NCBI RefSeq assembly: GCF_003086295.3
Contig: NC_092051.1
Span: forward strand, 22,253,940 to 22,317,939
Reading direction: 5' to 3'
Source: Arachis hypogaea
Lineage: Eukaryota > Streptophyta > Magnoliopsida > Fabales > Fabaceae
Length of the DNA stretch: 64,000 bases
Shown: in pieces, positions 35,160 to 46,454 of the stretch
How positions within the stretch are numbered: position 1 is the stretch's first letter
How the letters are laid out: each line of letters opens with the position of its first letter
The notes under the pieces: generated by a model
Seen by the model: only the letters and a program-made list of their open reading frames with translations
What the model was told of the DNA's origin: nothing
The model's database searches: none
Position numbers and translations under genes: made by a program

Positions 35160-35660
35160 TTCTTCTTTCTGTCGTAGGTTCTTGTGAAGGCATGTTCTTT
35201 ATGAATTGTTGAGTTTGATGCACTTTCTATTGTGTTGTTTGTTCCATCTTTGTATGTATGTTCTTCTTCCGAAGATGTGTCTTAAATTTGTATGATTTTC
35301 TTTTTCCTTAATCCCTTGATGGAGTGGTGATTTAATGTCATTATTTTTTTGGAATATCATTAGATTTGAAGCAGTTGTGCTCAATAAGTTTTTTGCTTCG
35401 CCATCAAATAGTACAAAAATTGTTATAACACTTTGATCTAAAACCTTTAATTGAATTCTGAACCTAAAATAAGTATTAGGTTAGTAACTAATAATTTGAT
35501 AGATGAGATTATGAAAAGTATATAGTTACTTTATTGTTGGATATTGTGGTGTTTGATTACATGTGCCACAGATGTAGTTGTTTCCTTTTTTTATGCTTTC
35601 TTCTGACACTTTTTACATTCAACATAGTTCCATCCAAATTTGTCATCAATTTCGTTTATA
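35160..35660 (-). pseudogene. RPA1-like C-terminal domain (zinc finger and OB fold) carried by Helitron copy B
   Basis: On the minus strand, from about 35655 downward, the sequence reads DDKFGWNYVECKKCQKKA, then YICGTCNQTPQYPTIK. That is the C-x2-C ... C-x2-C zinc finger of the RPA70 C-terminal DNA-binding domain. An intron-like gap ends in ttattttag. Then come FRIQLKVLDQSVITI, FVLFDGEAKNLLSTTASNLM and a basic C-terminal tail (LRKKK...). Stops between the two Cys pairs and at IQI-stop-D show it is dead. Plant Helitrons are known to encode RPA-like proteins beside the Rep/helicase. The Rep/helicase is absent here, so the element is non-autonomous. Confidence 0.8.
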
Positions 35661-36370
35661 GTTGCTAAAATTATAAAGATCTTTTTCTATTCCAATATTC
35701 AATTTATGTTATTATTAGGTATATGATATTTGAGTAAGTATGAATGTATGATGCATGATGTGAGTTTTTTTTTTTGTCATACCTGATCATCAGATTCTCA
35801 TTGCATGGCCATTAGATCTTTGATAGTTATTCGATTTCTAATCATTCTGCTATGAAAGAATGATACTCTATTGAGTAAGTTTGAGATGTGTAGTTCGAAA
35901 ATAAATTTTTTGTGCTAAATTTGATGTTATTGGAAGGAATAGTGATAAGAGACTTATATAAGTAGTTTAAATAGTATGAAATTTGAATACTTATAACATA
36001 AAATTTATTATGATTAATAATATTATTATGACATTTGTAATATGGATGTTTATTACCTTTAGTGAGTTATTTATAAAAATTAATAAATTAATTGTTGTGG
36101 TTATAAATATATTGTATTGTTTATAACGGTAAGATATAATAAATATAGGAATATGAATTACAAATTTATTGTATTGTATTTTTTAGTTTTTTATTTGTAT
36201 ATTTTATTTTTTTGCTGATTTAGAAATAATAGTTGATTTGGCAAGAATTGAGTGGTTGATTCGAAAATTTTGTCAAGTAAGCGATATTACTAACATGGCA
36301 TTAGTAAGAGGAAAAAAATATCTTAAAAGTAATGTGGGTAAACTTATGCATATACTTTTAATAAAAATAC

Positions 36371-37586
36371 TAGCCCTCTAAACTTGGGAGTGAATCCTCT
36401 CCAGTAAAAAATTGGATGGTATTCAATATTTAATTTCACTTTTCATTGTTCTCTCTCTCCTCTTTAATTTTGATCCCACTTATAAAATTAATGATAAGAG
36501 ATCACACTTTATTCTAGTGTTAAAAAAACTAAAGATGATCTATTTCCCTCTAAACTTTCTCTTTAATAAAAATGTTGACTCTTGACTTTTTTTTTAAAAT
36601 GTATTTATAAATAGATATATCCGGAAGAAAAAAAAGCTAGCATCGTGATTCGTGAGTTAGTGGCAGGAAAGCACTTCCCCTATGTTCGAAAATCCGTACC
36701 GTGTAGAGACATGATTATGAACATTCTAAATTCCAAATTCTAAAGTGTGCTACTACCTTCAAATACCATAGTCCACAGGTCATAATATAATTAATTCCTT
36801 ACTAATTTAACAATTTAATTAGAAAAAAGAAATAACATGGTTGTTTCGTGCTGAGTGCTGACTTGACTCTTCTTAATTACATGGTCGACTCAGTCATAGT
36901 TCCAAGCTTATACACCATTCTTCCCTCCCTCACCAACGCCAACAAAACTGAAACTCAAACTACTCTTCAACATTGAGTCTGCATGTAACGTTTTTTTATC
37001 TTCTTACTATATGGTTTTTCCGAACGGATAACGGAAACTTCAAACTTTGGCTTGGGAAACCATTTCTTCTTTTCTAACGGTTTTCGCATGTTTGAGAATT
37101 GAGGTTCGTGTTCGTTCCTTTTTCCGTCAACTCTTTGACAGAAATTTTTTTTCAACGATTTGATGCCTTGTGAATTTTTATCACCTTCCTCTTTCTTGGT
37201 TTCTCCGAAATCAAACACAGCCTTCGTGCCTGCAAGTTAATTCTGATTCTGCTTGGTTTTGGTTCGTAAGAGTGACTCGTTGATTCTATGTCAGTTCATT
37301 CATCAAATTCCTCATCAATACGGGGGATATTGATAATTTACATGTTGTCATACTCTGATATTTTGTTGATAGTTATGAACCCTTTGTTGGAGTTGGTTGG
37401 CGTGGCAAGAACGACTTTGGAGATTGAGTTGACTATGTTTTTGACTTTTTGTAACTGTTAGAGCTCGCATTTTCAAGCAACATTCTCAATACTCTCTATA
37501 AAGATAATAGATTTCTGCTGATTTTGCAGGCTCGAGAGTTGAATCTTATCTTTCACTGAAAAGAGTGTTTTCTGGGAAGCTAAGTT
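36371..37586. other. upstream region of the channel gene
   Basis: 36371-36620 is AT-rich, with cctctaaactt(t/g) motifs at both ends that may mark a small MITE. 36740-36905 resembles the two flanks of Helitron copy A joined together. From about 36900 the sequence is C/T-rich leader-like. An acceptor (gattttgcag) at about 37529, before the ATG at 37587, suggests a leader intron. No TATA box could be chosen with confidence. Confidence 0.4.
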
Positions 37587-40500
37587 ATGAATGCATGGGA
37601 ACCAAAATTTGTTCGGTACGTTTGCTCAAAGCCCGGTGTTGCTATATGTATTTTTAACTTTTTATGGTTTTTTTTTTTCTATATTTCCAAGTTCATTACT
37701 CCCTTTATTGATCTTAGTTTTTCTAATTGGAACTATGAAATGGCATAGCTGCTAGTAATTAATGAGACTTGATCATGATTGATTTTGGTATATGTAATTA
37801 TCATTTGAATAAAGAAATTCTAATATAAAAGGGCTGAACTTAGATATATACATACATGACAGGGTACTGTGGTGTCATTTGATATATGTAGTCCATCCTA
37901 GTAGTAGGTAAGGCTCAGTTGTTGTGTGATCGACAGATGTTTAATTTACAGGCTACATTTATATTTATCTTCAGGTTTGAAGACTGGAGGTCGACATCAT
38001 CGGAGCAAGAGAGTTCTGTTAATAATGGATATAATGAAAGAAAAGGTATGCCAAGTGTAGGTGCTGTTTTGAAGAGTATTGGAAGAAAACTGGAGAGTGG
38101 TTCCGAAAAGTTCAAGAACTTGAGGAAACCTTCAACTGTTCATCCTGTAAGTGATAGACCAAAAGAGAAACTGGCTTCTAGAAGAAGCAACATTCTTGAT
38201 CCACAAGGACGAACCCTTGAAAAATGGAACAAGATTTTTGTGATCACATGTGTGATGGCAATCTCTGTGGATCCGCTCTTCTTTTACATTCCAGTGATCA
38301 ATGACAAAGAGAAATGTCTGAATTTGGATGGCACGTTGCGAATCACCACTAGTGTTCTTCGAACATTCTTTGATCTTTTCTACATTCTTCGCATAATCTT
38401 TCAGTTTCGAACAGGGTTTATTGCCCCGTCTACTCGTGTTTTTGGAAGGGGTGAGGTGAACAACAATCCGGTGGCTATAATGAAAAGATACTTAAGTTCA
38501 TACTTCATCATTGACATCCTCTCAATTATTCCAATTCCTCAGGTATCATCACTGTCCATTTCCTTTTGTGTAGCCAAAATGAAAAGACTTTCCAGTTCAC
38601 TTTGATATTGTTTTAACACTTCAGGTGCTGGTTTTAGCTGTAACTCCAAAGATGAAAAGCTCACCGTTTTTAGCAAAGGACTTGTTGAAGTATGTAATAT
38701 TGGTCCAATATGTGCCAAGACTTCTGCGGATATGGCCATTATTCAGAGAAGTAACGAGAACTTCTGGTATATTGACCGAGACTGCATGGGCTGGAGCTGC
38801 TTTTAATCTTGGTCTTTATATGCTAGCAAGTCATGTAAGCTGCTTGGATAACCTATTATCTGCTAATTATGATATGCTAAGTTTTCTATGATCACCAAAA
38901 TCAAAGTTGTTTCTATTACCAGGTTGTTGGAGCTAACTGGTATATGCTTTCAGTAGAATCAGAGGCAAGATGCTGGCGCAAAGTGATGGAAAATGATAGG
39001 GACTTTAAAGATTCATACCTGGGCTGTGGACCTAACAGAGAATTTGTCATACCACTTCTCAGAAAAAATACTACTTGCCCTTTCATTGACCCTGATCAAA
39101 ACCAAGACCCAAATGCCTTTGATTTTGGAATATTCAATGATGCTTTAGAATCATCTGTGGTGAATTCCGAAACAGATTTTCTTAAGAAGTTCTTCTACTG
39201 CTTTTGGTGGGGTTTACGCAATTTGAGGTTTGTGAATAGTCTTATTTTTTGTGCTAATTGGATAACATCTTGTAATTGATTAGAACATGACCATGACAAA
39301 GCCAAAAGCAATAAACTCTCTCATTCTTTTTTACAGTTCTGTTGGACAAAACCTCAAGACAAGCACCTACATTGTGGAGATACTCTTTGCCATCTTCATA
39401 GCCATTGCTGGATTGGTTTTATTTGCATTACTTATTGGAAACATGCAGGTATGACTTGGTTAGGACTATTAAAATACATGGATCTCACAAGTCACAAAAT
39501 TACATGTGTCATTATATGATATCGCTCTGTGGTCACTATTCTTACAGAAATATTTGCAATCAACAACTGTTAGAGTTGAGGAGATGAGAGTCAAGAGGCG
39601 CGACGCAGAAAGATGGATGTCTCATCGTATGCTTCCTGAGAGACTGAGGGACAGAGTTAGACGGTATGAACAATACAAATGGCAACAAAATAGGGGTGTT
39701 GAGGAGGAGGCATTAATTCGCACCCTCCCTAAAGATCTAAGGAGGGACATAAAGCGTCATCTCTGCTTGGCTTTAGTTAAAAAAGTGGGTATTATCCATA
39801 ATTATGTCTCAATTATGCATCTTTAATCAACTAATGATGATGAACATGTTATGTTATTTTGTTTTGCTTTAGGTGCCAATATTTGAGAAAATGGATGAGC
39901 AGTTGTTGGATGCAATGTGTGATAGACTGAAGCCGGTCCTGTATACAGAAAAGAGCTACATTGTTCGCGAAGGAGATCCGGTTGATGAGATGCTCTTTGT
40001 CATGCGTGGAAACCTCGCTTCCATGACAACAAACGGTGGAAGAACTGGTTTCTTCAACTACACGGTTCTTGAGGCCGGTCAGTTCTGTGGCGAGGAGCTG
40101 TTAACATGGGCCCTGGATCCTCACTCCTCCACAAATCTTCCCACCTCAACCAGAACAGTAGAAACCATATCAGAAGTTGAAGCCTTTGCTCTCATGGCCG
40201 ATGACTTGAAGTTTGTTGCTTCCCAATTTCGATGTCTTCAGAACAAACAACTTCAGCACACTTTCAGGTAGACTAACTTTAATTTCCCCTTTGGTTATGC
40301 ATAATCAGTTACCTTACAGTGGCATAGTCTACTCCACAAGAAACTAGTATAGTTCAAAACCATAAACTTTGTTGTAGTAATTTGCTTGTTTATATATAGT
40401 CCCATCAGAGTATGAACTCATCAGCAATCATAACATAGCATATTCAACAATGTGTTGTAATTACCAGGTACTATTCGATGCAATGGAAGACATGGGCTGC

Positions 40501-40768
40501 CTGTTTCATACAAGTAGCATGGCGTCGATACTGGAAAAAGAAGGTTGAGAGGCAATTACGCGAAGCAGAAGACAGGCTACAAGGTGCCTTTGTAAATGAG
40601 GATGAATCCTCTCTAAGCCTTGGTGCAACCATATATGCATCACGGTTTGCTGCTAATGCATTGAGAAACTTGAGAGAAAACAGCGAACGCAACAAGAGAA
40701 TGCCACAGAGACTACCTCTGCTTCCTCCAAAGCCCGCCGAGCCAGATTTCTCTACTCAGGAACACTAG
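37587..40768 (+). CDS. CNGC: cyclic nucleotide-gated ion channel (plant CNGC, CNGC1-like group)
   Basis: Exons are 37587-37615, 37975-38542, 38625-38834, 38923-39227, 39337-39448, 39548-39784, 39873-40267 and 40468-40768. All are GT-AG, phases agree, and the product is 718 aa, the usual CNGC length. The order is a basic N-terminus, six membrane segments, the pore with the plant filter GQN (about 374-376), and a C-linker (RVEEMRVKRRDAERWM). The cyclic-nucleotide-binding domain follows, with the phosphate-binding cassette LEAGQFCGEELLTWAL (from about 553) and hinge EVEAFAL. A C-terminal calmodulin-binding IQ motif, FIQVAWRRYW (about 632), closes the order. Such channels carry Ca2+ and K+ across plant membranes in signalling. 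The start MNAWEPKFVRF lies in a 29-bp first exon that matches the family N-terminus. Group I is inferred from GQN and the start; paralogue unknown. Confidence 0.93.
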
Positions 40769-41312
40769 AGCGCCGGGTTGTGCCTCGCAGTTCCAACCAC
40801 TTGAATGCAGATACTATTTCTTATACATACAAATTACTTGCAAAAGAAAACTTGGTAAACATGTCCACATTACACAACATTTGTGTGTGAACATGTGTAT
40901 ATGCTGCTTTAATTTTGCAAGGCAAGTATAGTTCATTTGTTGTTCATGATGAAATAACAAATTCATGTAAAATTATGTCCGATAATGTCCCTGATCTGAA
41001 AAATAAATTGTAGCAGACATGTATACAAGGAAAAGAATGAAGAGAAATGTATTTTTTTGCAGTTGGCAAGGCAGAGGTTTCATATATATAGAACTCATTT
41101 TATTTATTTATTTATTTATTCATGGCTGAGATGTACAGTCCTGGCAATCTCATATTCATATCATATCATATAACTTTAAATTTCCTTCTCATACTTCCAG
41201 CTGCTGCATGACCCCAAAAAAAGGGGAAGAAATATATAGTTAGATTATGAGAAAGTATCATGTTAGAAGTTCTAAGTTGCAGTTAGAAGAATATGAATTA
41301 AAGAAAAAGACA
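40769..41312. other. 3' UTR of the channel gene and short spacer
   Basis: Contains aataaa-type signals (about 41001) and a (TTTA)n run at about 41099-41125. Next to it, on the other strand, lies the 3' end of the lipid-transfer-like pseudogene, so the two are convergent. Confidence 0.5.
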
Positions 41313-41695
41313 TTACTTGGAGCAGTTTGTTTTCAGGTCAATAGGAGGAATTGTGACAGACACTTCACACAGTTTGGGAAGCAGAGCTACACTTTTAGGA
41401 TCATACTTGCCTATCTTGGCCAATTCTTGCTTGAGGCACTCACATATAACTGTTCTATCTTTTAGCGTTGCGGTGTCAATGTGTCATCACTCATTTTCTT
41501 GATGACGTCTCAGCATTCTTTGTACTGTTTCCTTCAAGATGGGACACGCAAGAGGCGATATCCAGATCACTGGGGGCATGAGATTATTAATGCCTCAAAA
41601 CCATCAACTTCACAACTTGAAAGGAGAAAGAAAATGGAGACAAGAAGCAGCATGGCTACTCCATCATGAGTGCTTGCTGATTTTGGCATCTTCAT
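41313..41695 (-). pseudogene. lipid-transfer-like protein pseudogene (2S albumin / nsLTP superfamily)
   Basis: The minus-strand start at 41695 gives a signal-peptide-like MKMPKSASTHDG followed by the hydrophobic stretch AMLLLVSIFFLL. The end of the frame is CECLKQELAKIGKYDP, LLPKLCEVSVTIPP and NCSK before TAA at 41313-41315. This is the eight-cysteine pattern end of secreted lipid-transfer-like proteins (CxC, then C before IPP, then C near the terminus). Between them the reading shifts frame at least three times. One shift is at a C run after IISC. A TGA also sits where the second Cys of the expected CC pair should be. A TATA-like box lies about 35-45 bp upstream. All pieces are colinear in 383 bp, so this is a decayed single-exon gene. 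Confidence 0.7.
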
Positions 41696-41727
41696 TGTTC
41701 ACAAAGTCCCAACTGAGTGACTATCAA

Positions 41728-41738
41728 TTTTATAAAGA
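41728..41738 (-). promoter_or_regulatory. TATA-like box of the lipid-transfer-like pseudogene
   Basis: Reads ctttataaaatt on the minus strand, about 35-45 bases before the ATG of the pseudogene. It suggests the locus was once an expressed gene and not a processed copy. Confidence 0.4.
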
Positions 41739-41846
41739 AGTGATTCTTGTAATTTATAATTGGTTAGCTATGAACACACCCAATGAAGAATCGCTACGGC
41801 CAATCATATGACTATATCTAGCTGGGATATTCTCTCTATTAAGGCA

Positions 41847-43216
41847 TAGGGTTTGTTTGGGCGCCATTCTGAAAAAAGATTTTTTTTTTCACAAAAGTGA
41901 AAGTGATTTTATGTTTAGATACTTTAGTTAAAAGTACTTATTTAAAAGATGTTACTGTTTGAATATAAAAATACAAAAGTACTTTTATAATAATAAAATT
42001 ACTTAAAAGGACATTCAATCATAAAAGAGTTTATTAATAATAATAAAAGAAAACTAATTATTTATACTAATTTATTTGATCCGATAATCGATCTCTTATA
42101 TTGTCTCTTATTTCTTCCATTGCCCAAACATCTTATTGTCTCTTAAATGAATATGTTATGTTTTTATTTGTGAATCATTTCAGATTTTTTACTTTTTTAT
42201 ATTTTGATACTAGTATATTTTTTTTATATTTATATATGATTATATTTTATATCAAATCATTAAAGATTTTATCTCAAAATATTACATGATTCTTGCAATA
42301 GTGAATTCTTCAAAATATTATATAATAATGCTCCCAAAATATTAGATACAGAATCCTAAAAAATCCCAAACATCAAGCCAAGGTCAACACTGTATAAAAT
42401 ATAATTCCATCTATGAAAATAAAAACAAAAATAAAAGATATCACGTATAATTATAGCAAAAGAAAATAAAAGTTACATTAATTTTGTATGAATTAGTTAA
42501 TTGACTTTTCATATATTTGAATTCCTAAGTATTGTTATTATCCCAACTTCTTAAAAGTAGATTTTATAAGTTTCCTTTGAGTTGCTAAGGTAACACCAAA
42601 GACTGAAACACTTGCTTCCCATTTTCCAGATTATTTGATGTTAATTGTTTGTTGCATACTGTTGCACAATATATGGTTTGGGAGGGGACTTTTGCAGCTA
42701 AAAGTTTCAGTCTATCAGCACCAACACATTGTTTCTATCGTAAAAATTAATGCTTTAATATCAAATATCATATGTCTTGAAAATCATAAACCAAAGCACA
42801 ATGCAACCTGAGATTTGAAAAACTATGATGAAAGGTTCTCCAAACAATGTAATGCGAATAAGAGGAACTACGGTTTGAGTTGGAACCTAGTTCTGAGGTT
42901 CAAGGCATGAAGGAGACATTGAATGTATAGTACATTCATTCAGGAAAGAAAAGGGGTAAAAGATGTCTTTTTAAAATTTTAGTAAGGATATTTTTGTTTA
43001 TCAATGATTACAAAACATCTTTTTTTTAAAAAAAAAAGATCTTTTAAAAAAAAAATGTAAATTGTAACTTTTTAAAAAAGATGTTTTTTTTTTATTTTTC
43101 TAATACTTTTACTTTTACTACTAAAAATTTGCCAAACACACTACAAAATAAAAAAAGATCTTTTTTCATTAAAAAAAGATCTTTTTTTTATCAAAATAAT
43201 GGCACTCAAACATGCA
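41847..43216. mobile_element. TIR element of about 1.4 kb, non-autonomous
   Basis: The left end gtttgtttgggcgccatt..gaaaaaagat and the reverse complement of the right end gcatgtttgagtgccatt..aaaaaaaagat match as imperfect terminal inverted repeats. Sub-terminal aaaaagatctttttt palindromes occur near the right end. No transposase and no clear target duplication. The AT-rich interior has no gene. Confidence 0.5.
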
Positions 43217-44289
43217 CATAAAGATATTGAGGATATTACTTGATTTGTTCCTATTTTATTTTATCTTATTAAATTTGGTTTAATATCAAAATTAAAAATA
43301 AATAAATTAATTAATTAACTCAATACAAAATAAATAATGATAGTTTATTTTCTAAAACTAACTAATTAGTTAATTATCAAATTGAAGTTTAATTTTCAAA
43401 CAAAAAATTATTAATTTTTTATTTTAACTTCTAAGTAATTTTGTTTGTAACAGTTGGTTTTTATCAATAGATTTTTTGGCTATAAATGAAAAATTGTTTA
43501 TAATTTAATTAAGTTCAACTCTTGAAAATAAAAATAAAAGATATTTTTATAAGTTATATACAGTGAAGAGTATTCTAAAAAAGTTATGGACAATTTCTTT
43601 TAATTTTCATATCCTCATCCTCATTATATATAATACACATAGAATAGAAGTATTAATATAGATATTGATGTCTAACAAAATTTATTTTAATATATTTTTA
43701 TTCTTACTACTCAATTTTTTTACATCCGTTATTAATCCTAATTCTATTTAAAAGTTTAAACTTCTTATGTTTAAATATCTACTTGTTTACATTATGTATT
43801 AAAAATGTGAATTGGATGAAAGGATTAATCTAATTTTAAATTTAATTTTATTCATATTAAATGGGATTACCAATCAAACTTCAACCAAATTGAAATGGAT
43901 TAGATATACATAAATACGGATGGTGGTGTCAATCTTATTCATAAGTGATATGAAAATCAGTAAAAAGACATGAAAATTTAAAAATATTAGATAAATAATT
44001 ATTTTTATAACTAAATTTAATCACAAAACGATTTTTTTTGGTTTACAATGTCGGTAAAATTTGGATTTGGATCCATTTAAAATTCCGCGAGTTTCATCCT
44101 TTTAATTTAGTAGTCCGTTACTAGTTAAGACTTAAGAGTAGTTAAAATTGTTATTATTCTCTTCTTTCTGTCCCTCTCCCGGAAATCGAGATAGGTCCTT
44201 TTTCCGAACCCTAATTTCCGTTTGCCCCAAAACTTTTCTTTTTGCCTTTCCTCTTCAAGTTCCCAATTGCTTCTTCTGTCAATTCTGCA
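43217..44289. other. intergenic region upstream of SDE2
   Basis: AT-rich DNA without a recognisable gene. The last 150 bases are C/T-rich (cttctttctgtccctctccc) and probably form the SDE2 leader. No TATA box was chosen. Confidence 0.5.
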
Positions 44290-46157
44290 ATGGAGATGAT
44301 GGATCACAGAAACAACAGCGGTAACATGTACAATCTGTTCGTCAAGCACTTGGACGGGAAAACCTTAACCCTAATATTCCCTTCTCCAATCCTCTTCGCC
44401 AAAACCATAAAGGATCGCCTCTTCGACCTTACCGGCATCCCGCCGCACCACCAACGCCTCGTAACCGGTTTCCGCCACCTCAACGATGAAGGATCGGCCA
44501 TCTGCTCGCCGGATGGCAGCAACATCTTCCCGACAGTGCGACTCCTTCTGCGGCTGAAGGGCGGCAAGGGAGGGTTCGGATCGCTGCTTCGAGGTGCGGC
44601 GACGAAGGCTGGGCAAAAGAAGACGAACAATTTTGACGCTTGCAGGGACATGAGTGGGAGAAGGCTGAGGCACGTGAACGCGGAGAAGAGGCTGGAGGAG
44701 TGGAAGGCGGCGGAGGAGGAGCGGCGGCTGGAGAAGGTTGCGGAGGATTTCCTGAAGAAGCAGATGAAGAAAGGTAAGAAGGGTGCTGGCGATGGAGAAG
44801 CTCACAAGTATGTTGCCAAGTATAGGGAAGAGTCTGAGCGCTGTGTCGCCGAGGTTGCAGAGTCTGTGAAGGAGGCTTTGAAGTCTCTCAATGGTAAGAG
44901 AAAGGGTTCTGAAGCTGCACTGGAGAAAGCTGATTCTAAGAAGTTGAAGATATGGTAAGTAAATTCCTACTTTCTTCTTTGGATCTTTTTTGTCTACTTG
45001 TTTATGTGTAGAATGATTGCGTGATAACTATGCTTGGATGTTTGAATTTGGATTTGGTTTTGGTTTTGTATTCTGGTGATTTGGAAAAGGAAATTATTTA
45101 TTGATAATCTGATATTTATATTTATATTTATATTTATGGTTTTTTGAATTTTCTAGGATGGGGAAGAGAAAATTGAATGAAAGTGATAGTGACGATTCTG
45201 ATGAGAGTGATGATGAAGGGGGGAATCAGAAATCCATTGTGTTGAATAGCCAGACTGAATCGGATACTAATAAGGCGGAAGGCAGTTCGGATTCAGTATC
45301 TTGTAAGAAACAGAGCGGAGACTCTTCTGGTGCAGGCTCTTGTGAAAGTGGATCTGAAGAGGAGAGAGAAACTGTACTAGAAGGCAAAGTAGAAGCTGTT
45401 GGATCCCCGAGTGGCGAGGCCACTGAGGCCAAACTCATTGATGCTGTTGAACCTGTTGTATATGAAGAGATGATGGGGGCTGCTACAATGCCTTGTTCAG
45501 AGTCAATAACTGTGATTAGTGTTGAAGATAATGGACATCAGGATTGCAATGCTGCTGTTGGTCAAGCCTCAGATAATCTAAGCTCAGAAAATTGGGCTGG
45601 TGCAAGCAAATCGAATGACATGGAGATTGATGAATCTCTTCAGCATAAAGCATTAGTCCATGAAGAAATCTCACCAAGCACTAGCATTCCCGCATTGGAG
45701 GAGCCTCTGAATTTTGAAGCTTTTAATTCAGCTGCAGAGCTTGAGGTATATTTTTAGAACATATGATCATCTTGATTTTGATTTTATGGATCTATTATTA
45801 ATCATTTGATTTGGAAATGCTACTCGGAATTTTGATGTTGGGGAAGTAATACTCCTGATTTATTGAATGTAAGTCTTACGGTAAAACATGTACTTTCAGA
45901 ATTGTGGTAAAGTTTACGTTACCTGATATCAGTGCTTCAGCTTGTAAATAGAGTTACCATTAGTGCAGTTTTGTTAATTAGAGTGTTAGCTGAGTTAGCA
46001 GAGTTAGTTATAGGAGCACTAACTTATCAATAGGTAGTAGTTAGTTACAGATATTTTGGGCAGCAGTAGGTTAGTTGACTTGCTATATAAGGAACATGAG
46101 CTAGGAGTCTCAAGTGTTGTTCACCATTCATTTGGCTAAGCATTATTAATTCCATTT

Positions 46158-46203
<46 letters not shown>

Positions 46204-46454
46204 GCATTTGCACCTTCAACAGTTTATAAACCTATAACTGGAATATAACTGTCCAATGTCCATTTCCTTCTGAAATCTGACGTATTCCTGTGTTATGGTA
46301 TCAACAGGTTCTTGGCTTGGAAAGGTTAAAATCTGAATTGCAATCTCGTGGGCTGAAATGTGGAGGAACTTTGCAGGAGCGTGCTGCCAGGCTTTTTCTT
46401 TTGAAATCCACTCCACTGGAGAAAATTCCAAAGAAGCTGCTTGCGAAGAAATGA
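44290..46454 (+). CDS. SDE2: SDE2, ubiquitin-fold replication-stress / splicing protein
   Basis: Exons are 44290-44954, 45157-45745 and 46308-46454. All are GT-AG, in frame, and give 466 aa. Residues 13-92 are the ubiquitin-like fold ([19 protein letters not shown]) ending in LRLKGG. The sequence [10 protein letters not shown] follows, so processing after Gly92 would expose Lys93, the known SDE2 cleavage pattern. A conserved [11 protein letters not shown] block and a charged coiled region follow. Then comes an acidic Ser/Asp-rich middle ([15 protein letters not shown]). The end (about 416-452, [20 protein letters not shown]) is a SAP-type DNA-binding motif. SDE2 proteins act in the nucleus in DNA replication-stress control and in splicing of selected introns. 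The ATG at 44290 is followed by a second in-frame ATG at 44296; the first is preferred only by position. Confidence 0.93.
45984..46221. mobile_element. possible solo LTR or TRIM in SDE2 intron 2
   Basis: Runs from tgttagctgagttag to caccttcaaca, so it has TG..CA ends. Inside are a ctatataagg box and a (CT)n tract, as in some short copia-like LTRs. The 5-bp flanks (tagag and gttta) do not match, so the call is weak. Confidence 0.3.
46160..46200. repeat. (CT)n microsatellite in SDE2 intron 2
   Basis: About 20 uninterrupted CT units. Confidence 0.95.

Larger units (their letters stand above)
31642..36370 (-). mobile_element. Helitron copy B, interrupted by a 3.2-kb LTR
   Basis: Read on the minus strand the 3' end is a hairpin (ccccgcgcatcgcgtggg once the LTR is removed), then tctcattCTAG with T following. 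This is a textbook Helitron terminus. The 5' end (about 36370) is placed by alignment with copy C. The body contains an RPA1-like gene fragment. The LTR insertion at 31669-34897 separates the last 27 bases from the rest. Confidence 0.75.

Noticed and set aside
44304..44805. Minus-strand frames of 115 and 144 codons over SDE2 exon 1
   Set aside because: Shadow frames of the strongly supported plus-strand SDE2 exon.
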